Assembly (NCBI RefSeq): GCF_042687825.1
Contig: NZ_JBHUQE010000017.1
Location: 8,776 to 72,775 of the forward strand
DNA: 64,000 bases
Source of the DNA: Sedimentitalea sp042687825
GTDB lineage: Bacteria > Pseudomonadota > Alphaproteobacteria > Rhodobacterales > Rhodobacteraceae
Reading direction: 5' to 3'
The notes beneath the pieces were generated by a model. That model searched no databases. It had not been told where the DNA came from and saw only the letters and a list, made by a program, of their open reading frames with translations. Shown here piece after piece: positions 30,482 through 39,474 of this stretch. The number at the start of each line of letters is the position of its first letter. Position 1 is the first letter of the stretch. Made by a program: the position numbers and the translations under genes.

Positions 30482-33400
30482 TCAGGCCACCATCAGTTCG
30501 GCACGTTTCAGGTCAACCGAGACCAATTGGCTGACGCCCTGTTCCGCCATGGTCACGCCGAACAAGCGGTCCATCCGGCTCATGGTCACCGCATGGTGGG
30601 TGATGATCAGAAACCGGGTATCGGTCTGCCGGCACATCTCGTCCAGCAGATCGCAGAACCGGGTGACATTGGCATCGTCCAGCGGTGCGTCGACCTCGTC
30701 CAACACGCAGATCGGCGCCGGATTGGCCAGGAACACGGCGAAGATCAGGGCCATCGCGGTCAGCGTCTGTTCGCCGCCCGACAACAGGCTGAGGGTACTC
30801 AGCTTCTTGCCCGGGGGCTGACACATGATTTCCAGGCCGGCTTCCAGCGGATCGTCGCTTTCGACCATGACCAGATTGGCCTCGCCGCCGCCAAAGAGAT
30901 GCTTGAACAGCAGCGCAAAGTTGCTGTTCACCTGTTCAAAGGCCGTCAGCAGTCGCTCACGCCCCTCACGGTTCAGACTGGCGATGCCGCTGCGCAGGGT
31001 CTTGATCGCCGCTTCCAGATCGGCCTTTTCACCGGTCAGCGTGTCGTGTTCCTCTTGCACTTCACGAGCATCTTCTTCGGCGCGCAGGTTGACCGCGCCC
31101 AAGGCGTCGCGCTGGCGCTTGTGCCGGTTCACCTCGGTTTCCAGCGTCTCGGCATCGGGCATCTGCTCGGGCAGCGTTTCCAGCTGGTTCAGCAACTGGT
31201 TCGGAGTCAGTTGGCGGTCTTCGGCGATGCGCTCGGCGGCCTGCACCACCGTGTCGCGCGCCGCTTCGCAGCGGGCCTCGGCGCCGGCGCGACCCTCGCG
31301 GGCCTCGGAGGCGGTGCGCTCGGCCTCGCGCTCGGCCTGCACCGCGTCGCGCTGAGCTGCCTCGCCACGCGTCAACGCGTCGATGGCCTCGGCCCGGCGA
31401 GCTTCGGCCTGGGCGATCGCGTCGGCCAGTTCCGCGCGACTGGCGGCAATCTCGTCGGGCGCGGTGCTGGCATCGGCCAGTTCGCGTTCCGAGGCGGCGC
31501 GCCGTTCGGCCAGTTCCGAAATGCGCTTTTCCGCCGTTTCCAGACGGTGCCGCCAGCCGCTCAACTCCTTGGTTACCTCCTGGCTGCGCTTTGTGCGGGC
31601 CTCGCCTTCGCGGCGCAGTTCGTCATGCGCCGAGCGGCGCGACATCATGGCGATGCGGCTGGCCTCGACGGTCATCTTGATGGTTTCAGCGGCGGTCCGC
31701 GCGGCCTCGAGATCCCCCAGTTCCGCCAACGCCCGCTCGGCCTGCAGCACCTGCGCGCGCGCGGCCATCGCCTCTTCGTCATGGCGTGTCACGGCCAGGC
31801 CCAGCGATTCCAGCCGCCCCTGTGCCAGATTGCGGTCGGCCTCGGCCCGGCTGAGTGCGCGGCCCGCCTCGGTCACCGCCCGATCCGCCTGGCGGCGGTT
31901 CTCGCGCGCGCGGCGGTCGGCTTCGGCCAGGGCGGCCAGGCGTTGCGTCAGCATCTCGTGCGCCTGCACCGCACCCTCGGCCTGGGAGGTGGCCTGCACC
32001 AGAGACTGTTTCAACTCTTCGAGCCGGTTCAGCTGCTGCAGCCGCAGCGCCGCCGCGCTGGGCGCGTCCTCGGCCCAGGCACGATATCCGTCCCAGCGCC
32101 ACAGGTCGCCCTCGAGCGACACCAGCCGCTGCCCCGGCAACAGATCGGCCTGCAGGCGCGGCGCATCATCCGCCGCCACCAGCCCGATCTGACCCATCCG
32201 ACGCATCAGCACTTCGGGCACAGAAACATGATTGGACAAGGGCGTCACCCCGCCCGGCAGGGGCTGGGTGACGTCATATCCGGGCAGTGCGGCCCAGCCT
32301 GACGGCCCTTCCATCTCGACCTCGGGTGCGCGCAGATCGTCGGCCAGAGCCGCCCCCAGCGCCTTTTCGAACCCCTGTTGCACCTGCAGCCGGTCCAGGA
32401 TCTGCCCGCCTTCGGCGGTGTCGCGCTGCAACAGCTTGCTCAGCGCCGTGACCTCGGCCTGCAAAGCGTTCAATTCGCCGGTCGCCTCGGACCGCTCGGC
32501 GCGCGCATCCGCCTCGCGCTCATGCGCCTCGGCACGCTCGGCTTCGGTCTCGGTCAAGGCCTCTTCCGCTTCGGCCGCGGCCTGCACCGCAGCCGCCTCG
32601 GAGGCGGTCGCGGTTTCAAGCTCTTGCGCGGCCCGATCCAGAGCCTCGCCCGCCGCCGTCACCGCAGCGCGAGCACGCTCGGCCTCGGCCTCGGACTTGC
32701 CCTGGGTCTTGCGGCTGTCATCGAGCAGTCGCTGCGCCGATTGGTGCCGGGCGGCCAGCCGCGCCACGTCCTCGGTCAGCTGTGCCAGATCGGACTCGCG
32801 CGCCTGCAGGACACCGGCGGCATCCTGCGCCATCTCGGCGGCCTCTTCCAGCCGGTCGTCATGGCCCTCGCCGGCGCGGGCCAGTTCGCGCAATTCCCAG
32901 TCCAGCCGCTCGATGGTCTCTTCGGCATCGTGGTTCAGACCGGTTTCGCGCGCAATGTCCCGGCCCAGCTGTTCGATACGCCCGGTCAGCGTTTCGATGG
33001 TCTGGCGCGCGCGCGTTTCCTGATCGGTCAGGGTGTCGCGCTGCACCTGCAGGCGCTGCAACACGGCCGCGGCGATCGCCTCTTCCTCGCGCAGGGGCGG
33101 CAGCGCTTCTTCGCAGGCGCCGCGCTGCGTGCTGGCCTGACGCGCCGCCAGTTCCGCCTGCGCGGCCGCCGTGGTGCGGGCGCGCAGCACATCTTCGGCT
33201 GCGGCACGGGCCGCGTCGGCCTCGCTCCAGCGGCGATACAGCAGCATCCCCTCGGCCTGGCGCAACTGTTCGCCGATCCGGCGATACCGCGCCGCCTGCC
33301 GCGCCTGTTTTGCCAGCTGCGCCAATTGCGCGGCCAACTGTTCGATCACGTCATCGACCCGCAACAGGTTGCTCTCCGCGCCTTTCAGCTTCAATTCGGC

Positions 33401-33937
33401 CTCGTGGCGGCGCTGATACAGGCCGGAAATGCCGGCGGCTTCTTCGAGGATGCGACGCCGCGCCTTGGGCTTGGCGTTGATCAGCTCGCTGATCTGGCCC
33501 TGGCGCACCAGCGCCGGCGAATGCGCTCCGGTCGAGGCATCGGCAAACAGCATCTGCACATCTCGGGCGCGGACATCCTTGGCGTTGGCCTTGTAGGCGC
33601 TGCCGACATCGCGGGTGATCCGCCGCACGATCTCCAGCATGTCCGAGTCGTTGAACCCGGCCGGGGCAAGACGGTCGGAATTGTCGATCTGCAGGCTGAC
33701 CTCGGCAAAATTGCGCGCCGGGCGGGTCGCCGCGCCGGCAAAGATCACGTCCTCCATGCCGCCGCCGCGCATCGCCGTTGGGCGGTTCTCGCCCATGACC
33801 CAGCGCAAGGCTTCGAGCAGGTTGGATTTGCCGCAACCGTTCGGGCCGACCACGCCGGTCAGACCGTCCGCGATGATCAGGTCGGTCGGATCGACAAAGC
33901 TTTTAAAGCCGGTGAGTCTGAGTTTTGAAAAACGCAA
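30482..33937 (-). CDS. smc: Chromosome segregation ATPase SMC
   Basis: 1,151 residues. Walker A GPNGCGKSN near residue 32, two long coiled coils (roughly 170-500 and 650-1000) rich in Ala/Glu/Arg, a hinge around 515-640, C-terminal signature LSGGEQTL and Walker B ICVLDEVDAPLDD. Forms the bacterial condensin with ScpAB, which are not nearby. The strong Ala/Arg bias gives long open frames on the opposite strand. Confidence 0.97.
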   Translation of the reverse strand: MRFSKLRLTGFKSFVDPTDLIIADGLTGVVGPNGCGKSNLLEALRWVMGENRPTAMRGGGMEDVIFAGAATRPARNFAEVSLQIDNSDRLAPAGFNDSDMLEIVRRITRDVGSAYKANAKDVRARDVQMLFADASTGAHSPALVRQGQISELINAKPKARRRILEEAAGISGLYQRRHEAELKLKGAESNLLRVDDVIEQLAAQLAQLAKQARQAARYRRIGEQLRQAEGMLLYRRWSEADAARAAAEDVLRARTTAAAQAELAARQASTQRGACEEALPPLREEEAIAAAVLQRLQVQRDTLTDQETRARQTIETLTGRIEQLGRDIARETGLNHDAEETIERLDWELRELARAGEGHDDRLEEAAEMAQDAAGVLQARESDLAQLTEDVARLAARHQSAQRLLDDSRKTQGKSEAEAERARAAVTAAGEALDRAAQELETATASEAAAVQAAAEAEEALTETEAERAEAHEREADARAERSEATGELNALQAEVTALSKLLQRDTAEGGQILDRLQVQQGFEKALGAALADDLRAPEVEMEGPSGWAALPGYDVTQPLPGGVTPLSNHVSVPEVLMRRMGQIGLVAADDAPRLQADLLPGQRLVSLEGDLWRWDGYRAWAEDAPSAAALRLQQLNRLEELKQSLVQATSQAEGAVQAHEMLTQRLAALAEADRRARENRRQADRAVTEAGRALSRAEADRNLAQGRLESLGLAVTRHDEEAMAARAQVLQAERALAELGDLEAARTAAETIKMTVEASRIAMMSRRSAHDELRREGEARTKRSQEVTKELSGWRHRLETAEKRISELAERRAASERELADASTAPDEIAASRAELADAIAQAEARRAEAIDALTRGEAAQRDAVQAEREAERTASEAREGRAGAEARCEAARDTVVQAAERIAEDRQLTPNQLLNQLETLPEQMPDAETLETEVNRHKRQRDALGAVNLRAEEDAREVQEEHDTLTGEKADLEAAIKTLRSGIASLNREGRERLLTAFEQVNSNFALLFKHLFGGGEANLVMVESDDPLEAGLEIMCQPPGKKLSTLSLLSGGEQTLTAMALIFAVFLANPAPICVLDEVDAPLDDANVTRFCDLLDEMCRQTDTRFLIITHHAVTMSRMDRLFGVTMAEQGVSQLVSVDLKRAELMVA

Positions 33938-34112
33938 GGGCCTGCTCGTTTTGATTCCCGTCTAACCTTGGAATGTGCCGCCTTCGGCTTGGCCGAGTCA
34001 ATGAACATTATCAGTATGTGGGGAATTGAGCATACTTACCCACAATATATTGACACGCTGACAAGTCTTCCTGGCTGTGCATGCGGCCCGAATCCGCGCC
34101 CTGGCAGAGGGT

Positions 34113-34520
34113 CTAATATGGATCGCAATCAAAGTCCGTATAGGGTCCGCCCGGTATGTCGCCGACCGATTGGCTGACCTGCAGACAGCTAAAGGACCCG
34201 GTCTGCGCCGGCATTGGTCGGTTGGGCGGACGGTCACCGCAGGACAGAACCCCGGTGGCGACGGACTGATCCCCGCGCACCTGCAGCACCTCGCAACCGC
34301 TGGCCCGGGCCATGGCGAATCCGGCCCGTGCCCGGATCGGACCGAACCGGGGGGCATATTGCGGATTGACGCGCATTGCCTCGGCCAGATCGCCGCGCAC
34401 CCTGACGTCGAAGACGCTGCCATCCACGGCGATCCGCGTCACCGGCGCGCCGCTGAAATAGGGGCTGGGCGCGTTGCACGCCGACAGGGTCAGCAGAAAC
34501 AGGGACAGCCAACGGATCAT
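34113..34520 (-). CDS. Predicted lipoprotein, hypothetical
   Basis: 135 residues. The N-terminus MIRWLSLFLLTLSACNAP has a lipobox (LSAC), so Cys15 would be lipidated. The body holds YFSGAPVTRIAVDGSVFDVRV and several Cys. Function unknown. Located upstream of smc on the same strand with 175 bp between them. Confidence 0.7.
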   Translation of the reverse strand: MIRWLSLFLLTLSACNAPSPYFSGAPVTRIAVDGSVFDVRVRGDLAEAMRVNPQYAPRFGPIRARAGFAMARASGCEVLQVRGDQSVATGVLSCGDRPPNRPMPAQTGSFSCLQVSQSVGDIPGGPYTDFDCDPY

Positions 34521-34648
34521 GTTCTCAGCTTGGCCGCCAAAGGCTTAACAATTCCTTGCCGCCAAACCCCGCGGATATCGGCCGGCAGAAAGCAGTTGCC
34601 GCCCCCACACAGCGGTCATATTATTTGACCAATCCACAGGGTGTCGTC

Positions 34649-35416
34649 ATGCCGTTTCAAAAGATCCAGTCGGAAAAGCTGTCCCATGCGGTGGTCCGCC
34701 AGATCGAACAACTGATCCTGCGCGGTATCCTGCGCCCCGGCGCGCGGCTGCCGGCCGAACGCGAACTATCCGAACGTCTGGGCGTGTCGCGCCCGTCGCT
34801 GCGCGACGCGGTGGCCGAACTGCAGGACAAGGGGCTGCTGGCCGCCCGCCCCGGTGCCGGGGTCTTTGTCGCCGATGTTTTGGGGTCGGCGTTCTCGCCG
34901 GCGTTGATCCGTTTGTTCGCGGACCATGACGAAGCAGTGTTCGACTATTTGTCATTTCGCCGCGACATCGAGGCGCTGGCCGCCGAGCGCGCCGCCCGGC
35001 TGGGCACGGACAGCGATCTGGCTGTCATCCAGACGATCTTTCAGCGCATGGCCGAGGCACAGGACCGCCACGCCCCCAAGGACGAGGCAATACTGGATGC
35101 GCAGTTTCACAGCGCCATCATTGAAGCCGGCCACAATGTTGTGATGCTGCACATGATGCGGTCAATGTTCGACCTGATGCGCCAGGGGGTGTTCTACAAC
35201 CGACAGGTCATGTTTCAACAGCGCACCACCCGCGCGGCTCTGCTGGACCAGCACCGCGCCATAAACGACGCCCTGCAGGCCCGCGACCCGGTTGCCGCAC
35301 GGGCCGCGGTGCTGGCGCATCTAGACTATGTCGAGCGTTCGCTGATCGATCAAAAAAAGGCCGAAGCCAACGAGGCCGTCGCCCGGCAACGCCTGCAGCA
35401 GACACGTTCAGGCTGA
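34649..35416 (+). CDS. FadR/GntR family transcriptional regulator (FCD domain)
   Basis: 255 residues. Winged helix (LPAERELSERLGVSRPSLRDAVAELQDKGLL) followed by an all-alpha FCD domain with the metal-ligand pattern D-x3-H-x(n)-H-x(n)-H (DAQFHSAIIEAGHN, DQHRAIND). PdhR/LldR-like. ATG 34649; the upstream frame extension is not needed. The regulated genes are not evident, because 750 bp without a recognisable gene follow. Confidence 0.88.
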   Translation: MPFQKIQSEKLSHAVVRQIEQLILRGILRPGARLPAERELSERLGVSRPSLRDAVAELQDKGLLAARPGAGVFVADVLGSAFSPALIRLFADHDEAVFDYLSFRRDIEALAAERAARLGTDSDLAVIQTIFQRMAEAQDRHAPKDEAILDAQFHSAIIEAGHNVVMLHMMRSMFDLMRQGVFYNRQVMFQQRTTRAALLDQHRAINDALQARDPVAARAAVLAHLDYVERSLIDQKKAEANEAVARQRLQQTRSG

Positions 35417-36100
35417 TCGCTACGCATGTGCGCCAAGGCAAGCGTTGTGTCAGTCGATGTGATCCGGGTCCTCCGCATGAAGAACCAGACCGGTTCCCAC
35501 ACGTGATGAGAGCCGGATGTGTCAGCCAAAAGCGATGTTTTTCAACGCCACCCCGATCCGATTTCGGGACATGCAAACGCCAGGTCGTGTCCTGCAGAAC
35601 ATGGGAGTGGCCGGCGCATGACCAGACGAACCTTTCGTCTGGGGAACGCGTCCGGTTTCGCGCACGCCGGCCTTTCGGTGGCACGGGTATCCATCGTCGA
35701 AGAAGACCGGGTACACCAATATTTCAAGAGCCTGGTTGGCTTTTCGGGCCGTTGGGCAAAGCAACGTCGGACCCCGTTGTCTCGTTCTTTCTGCCAACAC
35801 CGCACAAAGCGGAACCTGCCCTCGATTGCCCAAGATGCGCTGGATGGCCCGCTGGTCTGTGGCAAAAAGGCAGAAGTCCGCAGAATGTGCAGTTCTATCT
35901 CGGCGTTCCGATCCACGACCCAAACAATGCCATCCTGAGAGCGCTGGCCGCGATCGGCAACGTGACCGGCGCGTGGCATCCCGACGACGTCGGCGCCAGG
36001 ATCGAATTCGCCTGAAAGCAGCAATGCATCGCACCGACAGCATGTAACGGATCACAATTGCCAAAGTCGCCCGGACGATTCCGACCCGGGATCGAATGAA
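35417..36100. other. Region without a recognisable gene
   Basis: Open frames exist on both strands (for example 35519-35938 plus, 35542-36024 minus) but none has a convincing protein pattern, RBS or codon bias; short coding-like stretches are spread over different frames. It may be a decayed gene next to the FadR-type regulator. Confidence 0.4.
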
Positions 36101-36127
36101 AAACCCGGTTCCTTCGAACCGGGTTTT
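36101..36127 (-). terminator. Intrinsic terminator of the F0 ATP synthase operon
   Basis: Perfect 11-bp stem AAACCCGGTTC (36101-36111) / GAACCGGGTTT (36116-36126) with a CTTC loop. On the minus strand it is followed by a U-tract, 37 bp beyond the atpF stop. Confidence 0.88.
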
Positions 36128-36163
36128 CCGTTTTCACAACGAAACTGTGGACGTTGCCACGGT

Positions 36164-36739
36164 TCAGTGCAGTTTGGTATCCACCTGCGCGATGGCGTCG
36201 TCGATCAGCTTGTTGCCTTCGGCGGCGGTCATTTGTTTGGCGATCACTTCGCGGGTGGCAGCCACGGCAATCGAGATCGCCTGGTCACGCACTTCTTTCA
36301 CGGCAGAGGCCTCGGCCGATGCAATCTGATCCTCGGCGGCGGCCAGACGGCGCGCAATCGAGGTTTTCAGATCGGCCTTGGCCTTGTCGGCCGCGATCTT
36401 GGCGTCGCTCTGGGCGGCCGCGACGATGCGGTCGGCCTGTTCCTGCACTTCCTTTTGCTTGCGCTCATAGGATGCCAGAATGGTCTGGGCCTCTTCGCGC
36501 AGGGCACGGGCTTCGTCCAGTTCCGACTTGATGCCCTCGGCGCGTTTGTCCAGCATGCCGCCCAAAAGGGTGGGCACCTTGAGGTAAACCAGGACCCCGA
36601 CGAACAGCAGGAATGCCAGCGTCACAACAAAGTTGGTGTTGTGCAGCGAGAAAAACGGCCCGCCGGCAGCCAGCGCCGGACTGGCCGACCCCATGGTCAG
36701 GGCAGCCAGAGTCAGGACAGGTGTGATGTTCTTGCGCAT
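36164..36739 (-). CDS. atpF: ATP synthase F0 subunit b
   Basis: 191 residues. A signal-like N-terminus, one transmembrane helix (NFVVTLAFLLFVGVLVYL) and a long charged coiled coil to the C-terminus. Forms the peripheral stalk together with b'. Last gene of atpI-B-E-F'-F; 5 bp downstream of the b' gene. Confidence 0.94.
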   Translation of the reverse strand: MRKNITPVLTLAALTMGSASPALAAGGPFFSLHNTNFVVTLAFLLFVGVLVYLKVPTLLGGMLDKRAEGIKSELDEARALREEAQTILASYERKQKEVQEQADRIVAAAQSDAKIAADKAKADLKTSIARRLAAAEDQIASAEASAVKEVRDQAISIAVAATREVIAKQMTAAEGNKLIDDAIAQVDTKLH

Positions 36740-36744
36740 GTCCC

Positions 36745-37290
36745 TTATCCCTTTACCCGGTCTGCCACGGCAGACTGAACCGCCTTGGCGTCAGCCTTGC
36801 CACCCAGAGCGGTGACCAGCTCGACCGCGGTATCGGTGGCCACGATCTTGATGCTGTCCAGTGCCCCGGCGCGAATTTCGGAAATGGCCTTTTCGGACTC
36901 GGCCGACTTGGCCGAAATCTCGGCATCAGCCTTCTGGATGGCGACATCCAGGTCGGCCTGGATTTCCGCCTTGGCCTTGGCGACGATCGACTGCGCCTCG
37001 GTCCGGGCATCTGCCAGAGCCTGATTATAGGCAGCTTCGGCCTCGACGGCCTTGGCCTTGAGGTCTTCGGCAGCGGCAAGATCGTTGGTGATCGTGCCCT
37101 GGCGCTCGGCCAGGATCGCGGCGATGCGCGGCAGCGCCACCCGCGACAGCACGAGAAAGATCACGACAAGCGTGACCACGAGCCAGAACATCTGGTTCGG
37201 GAACCAATCGAAACACAGCTGCGGCATGCCGATTGCGCCGCCGTGCGAGTCAACACATGTGCTGACGGTTCCTGTGGTTTCGGTCGCCAT
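36745..37290 (-). CDS. atpG: ATP synthase F0 subunit b'
   Basis: 181 residues. MPQLCFDWFPNQMFWLVVTLVVIFLVLSRVALPRI-type N-terminus (FPNQ and the membrane helix) is the b' hallmark, followed by a long coiled coil. Separate b and b' subunits are typical of alphaproteobacteria, cyanobacteria and plastids. Confidence 0.94.
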   Translation of the reverse strand: MATETTGTVSTCVDSHGGAIGMPQLCFDWFPNQMFWLVVTLVVIFLVLSRVALPRIAAILAERQGTITNDLAAAEDLKAKAVEAEAAYNQALADARTEAQSIVAKAKAEIQADLDVAIQKADAEISAKSAESEKAISEIRAGALDSIKIVATDTAVELVTALGGKADAKAVQSAVADRVKG

Positions 37291-37372
37291 ATCGTCCTCC
37301 TTGGGAACTTAGCCTACACCGGGCAGCACGCAGGAACGCGCCGCCCGGCCGTAAGGATGAGCTTCCTAAGAG

Positions 37373-37609
37373 TTAGACGGCGAACATCAGCAGCAGCGCG
37401 ACGAGGAACGAGAAGATCCCCAGGGCTTCCGAGAACGCGATACCGATGAACATGGTCGCCATCTGACCGCCAGCGGCGGACGGGTTGCGCAGCGCGCCGG
37501 ACAGGTAGTTCCCGACCACGTGGCCCACACCGACAGCGGCGCCACCCATACCGGTACAAGCCAGACCTGCGCCGATGTATGCGCCCATTTGTACGACGTC
37601 ACCTTCCAT
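37373..37609 (-). CDS. atpE: ATP synthase F0 subunit c
   Basis: 78 residues starting MEGDVVQMGAYIGAGLACTGMGGA. Two helices with the polar loop around NPSAAG and the proton-carrying Glu in FSEALGIF. ATG 37609 is behind GGAGA; the longer upstream frame is rejected. Forms the rotor ring. Confidence 0.96.
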   Translation of the reverse strand: MEGDVVQMGAYIGAGLACTGMGGAAVGVGHVVGNYLSGALRNPSAAGGQMATMFIGIAFSEALGIFSFLVALLLMFAV

Positions 37610-37674
37610 GATATTTCTCCTTACGATGGAATGAGTTGGTTTCGTTGGGTCCGCGACCTGCGAACCCGTGTTCT

Positions 37675-38445
37675 TTAGTGATGCGGGTGCAATGCGTCCT
37701 TGAGGTAGACACAAGTCAGGATTGCAAAAACATAGGCCTGGATGAACGACACCAGGATTTCCAGCGCATAGATCGCGCTGATCGCCAGCACCGAGACCGG
37801 CGCGATGACGGCGAGCCCGGCAAAGGCGGCAAACACCTTAATCACCGCGTGACCGGCCATCATGTTGCCCATCAGACGAATGGAATGGCTGACGGGGCGC
37901 ACGAAATACGAGATCACCTCGATCAGCGCCAGAACCGGGCGCAGCGCCAGCGGCGCCTGCTCGATCCAGAACAGTTTGAGGAAACTGGCGCCGTGCAGGT
38001 AGAACCCCAGGACGGTGACGGTCAGGAACACCGCAAGCGCCATCACCACGGTAACGGCCAGATGGCTGGTCGTGGTGAACGACCCGGGGATCAGACCCAG
38101 AAAGTTGGCGCAGACGATGAACATGAACAGCGTCATGATATAGGGGAAATACTTGATGCCATCCTTGCCGGTGACATCCTCGACCATCTTGTAGACAAAG
38201 CCATAGGCCAGTTCGGCGATCGACTGGCTGCGGCTGGGGACGATGGCGCGTTTCGAGGTGCTGAGCACCAGAAGACCGATGATCGCCAGAACCGCCAGCC
38301 CCATCCACAGGGTGACGTTGGTCGGCGTGTACCAGGAAACCGCGCCGTCGCCGAACAGCGGCTTGACGATGAACTGATCCATCGGATGGAATACCAGGCC
38401 GCCTTCTTCTGCGGCGTGTTCTGCACCTGCTGCTTCGCTTGCCAA
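37675..38445 (-). CDS. atpB: ATP synthase F0 subunit a
   Basis: 256 residues, about five to six helices. The essential Arg is in SHSIRLMGNMMAGH. IPGSFTTTSHLAVT and ALEILVSFIQAYVFAILTCVYL are conserved. Forms the proton half-channels against the c-ring. Confidence 0.96.
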   Translation of the reverse strand: MASEAAGAEHAAEEGGLVFHPMDQFIVKPLFGDGAVSWYTPTNVTLWMGLAVLAIIGLLVLSTSKRAIVPSRSQSIAELAYGFVYKMVEDVTGKDGIKYFPYIMTLFMFIVCANFLGLIPGSFTTTSHLAVTVVMALAVFLTVTVLGFYLHGASFLKLFWIEQAPLALRPVLALIEVISYFVRPVSHSIRLMGNMMAGHAVIKVFAAFAGLAVIAPVSVLAISAIYALEILVSFIQAYVFAILTCVYLKDALHPHH

Positions 38446-38448
38446 GGT

Positions 38449-38793
38449 TCAGTCCCTTTCGTCTTTAGTGGCCTCGTCGGCCAATTTCGTCTCTTGGATC
38501 TCGCGTGCGCTGCGCAGCATCGTCTTGATGCCAGCGGCGAGACCCAGCAATGTGAACAGGACGAGAAAGATCGGGAGCGTCCCGAACAGGCTGTCCAGCC
38601 CGTATCCCATCCCAAAGCCGATCCCCAGACCGACCACCAGTTCTATCACCATCCGCCAGGCCAGATGCGCCTGGGAATAATGCTCATCCTTGTGGGATTT
38701 TCTCGGTTCGGCCTTTTTGGCCTCTTCGATCCTGGCCTCAAGCTGCGCCAGACGCTGCTTTTGGTCCTCGTCGATCACCGGGACATCCCTCAT
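38449..38793 (-). CDS. atpI: AtpZ/AtpI family protein (F0 operon accessory)
   Basis: 114 residues: charged coiled N-terminal part (QKQRLAQLEARIEEAKKAE) and two membrane helices (MVIELVVGLGIGFGMGYGLD; IFLVLFTLLGLAAGIKTM). It has the AtpZ/AtpI glycine pattern; these proteins help c-ring assembly or magnesium uptake. First gene of the operon, 3 bp before atpB. Confidence 0.9.
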   Translation of the reverse strand: MRDVPVIDEDQKQRLAQLEARIEEAKKAEPRKSHKDEHYSQAHLAWRMVIELVVGLGIGFGMGYGLDSLFGTLPIFLVLFTLLGLAAGIKTMLRSAREIQETKLADEATKDERD

Positions 38794-38961
38794 GCATGTT
38801 CAGCCATGGTGCTAAGGTGCGCACCGGCCGGAGTCAATTGCCCGGAACCCCTGGGGAAACAAGGCGTAAGTATTTGCTTTAAAGCACCTTTTCCAATCCA
38901 ACAGATGAGCGGGTTAATCGGTCGCAGCCCGTGCGGGGCGGATTTTGCGGGTTTTGCATAT

Positions 38962-38977
38962 TCAACCAATCGGTTGA
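38962..38977. promoter_or_regulatory. Palindromic operator upstream of the ArsR-type gene
   Basis: TCAACC (38962-38967), AATC spacer, GGTTGA (38972-38977): perfect 6-4-6 inverted repeat, 32 bp before the regulator start. The TCAA...TTGA form fits known ArsR-family operators, so autoregulation is likely. Confidence 0.6.
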
Positions 38978-39009
38978 CGGTCGGGTCCGGCTAGCGCTAG
39001 GGGCAGCAC

Positions 39010-39351
39010 ATGTCCGATGCGCTCGATACCGTTTTTGCCGCCCTCGCCGACCCGACCCGCCGGGCGATTCTGTCGATGTTGCTCGAAGACGACATGGCGG
39101 TCACCGATGTGGCGGCGCCTTTTGACATGTCGCTGGCGGCGATCAGCAAGCATCTGGCGATCCTGACCCGCGCCGGCCTGATCAGCCAGGAAAAACGCGG
39201 CCGGGTGAAATGGTGCAAGCTGGAACCCGACGCCCTGCGCGGCGCCTCGGTCTGGATGCAGGGGTTCGGCCAGTTCGAACCGGTCAATCTGGAGGCATTC
39301 GAGCGGTTTCTGGCGCATGAACTCCGTGCGGATCCGCACCAGGACGGATGA
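39010..39351 (+). CDS. ArsR/SmtB family regulator without the metal Cys box
   Basis: 113 residues. Winged helix ADPTRRAILSMLLEDDMAVTDVAAPFDMSLAAISKHLAIL. The ELCVC metal motif is absent and there is one Cys only (KWCKLEPD), so it belongs to the SdpR-like non-metal group usually paired with an SRPBCC/AHSA1 gene, which is missing here. Confidence 0.87.
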   Translation: MSDALDTVFAALADPTRRAILSMLLEDDMAVTDVAAPFDMSLAAISKHLAILTRAGLISQEKRGRVKWCKLEPDALRGASVWMQGFGQFEPVNLEAFERFLAHELRADPHQDG

Positions 39352-39474
39352 AAGAGGCCCCGGGCGCACGGCCCCCATATACGCGCAGCCAGGGAACCTG
39401 CGGCAAAAGCGAAGGACGGCACAGGCCCTGGGGCAACCCGGATTTCCCGCTGTCGTCCCGCTTTGCGGCGGGCT

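Noticed and set aside
32378..33928. 516-residue plus-strand open frame
   Set aside because: Antisense to smc, whose domains are complete; the frame is a by-product of Ala/Arg-rich coding sequence.
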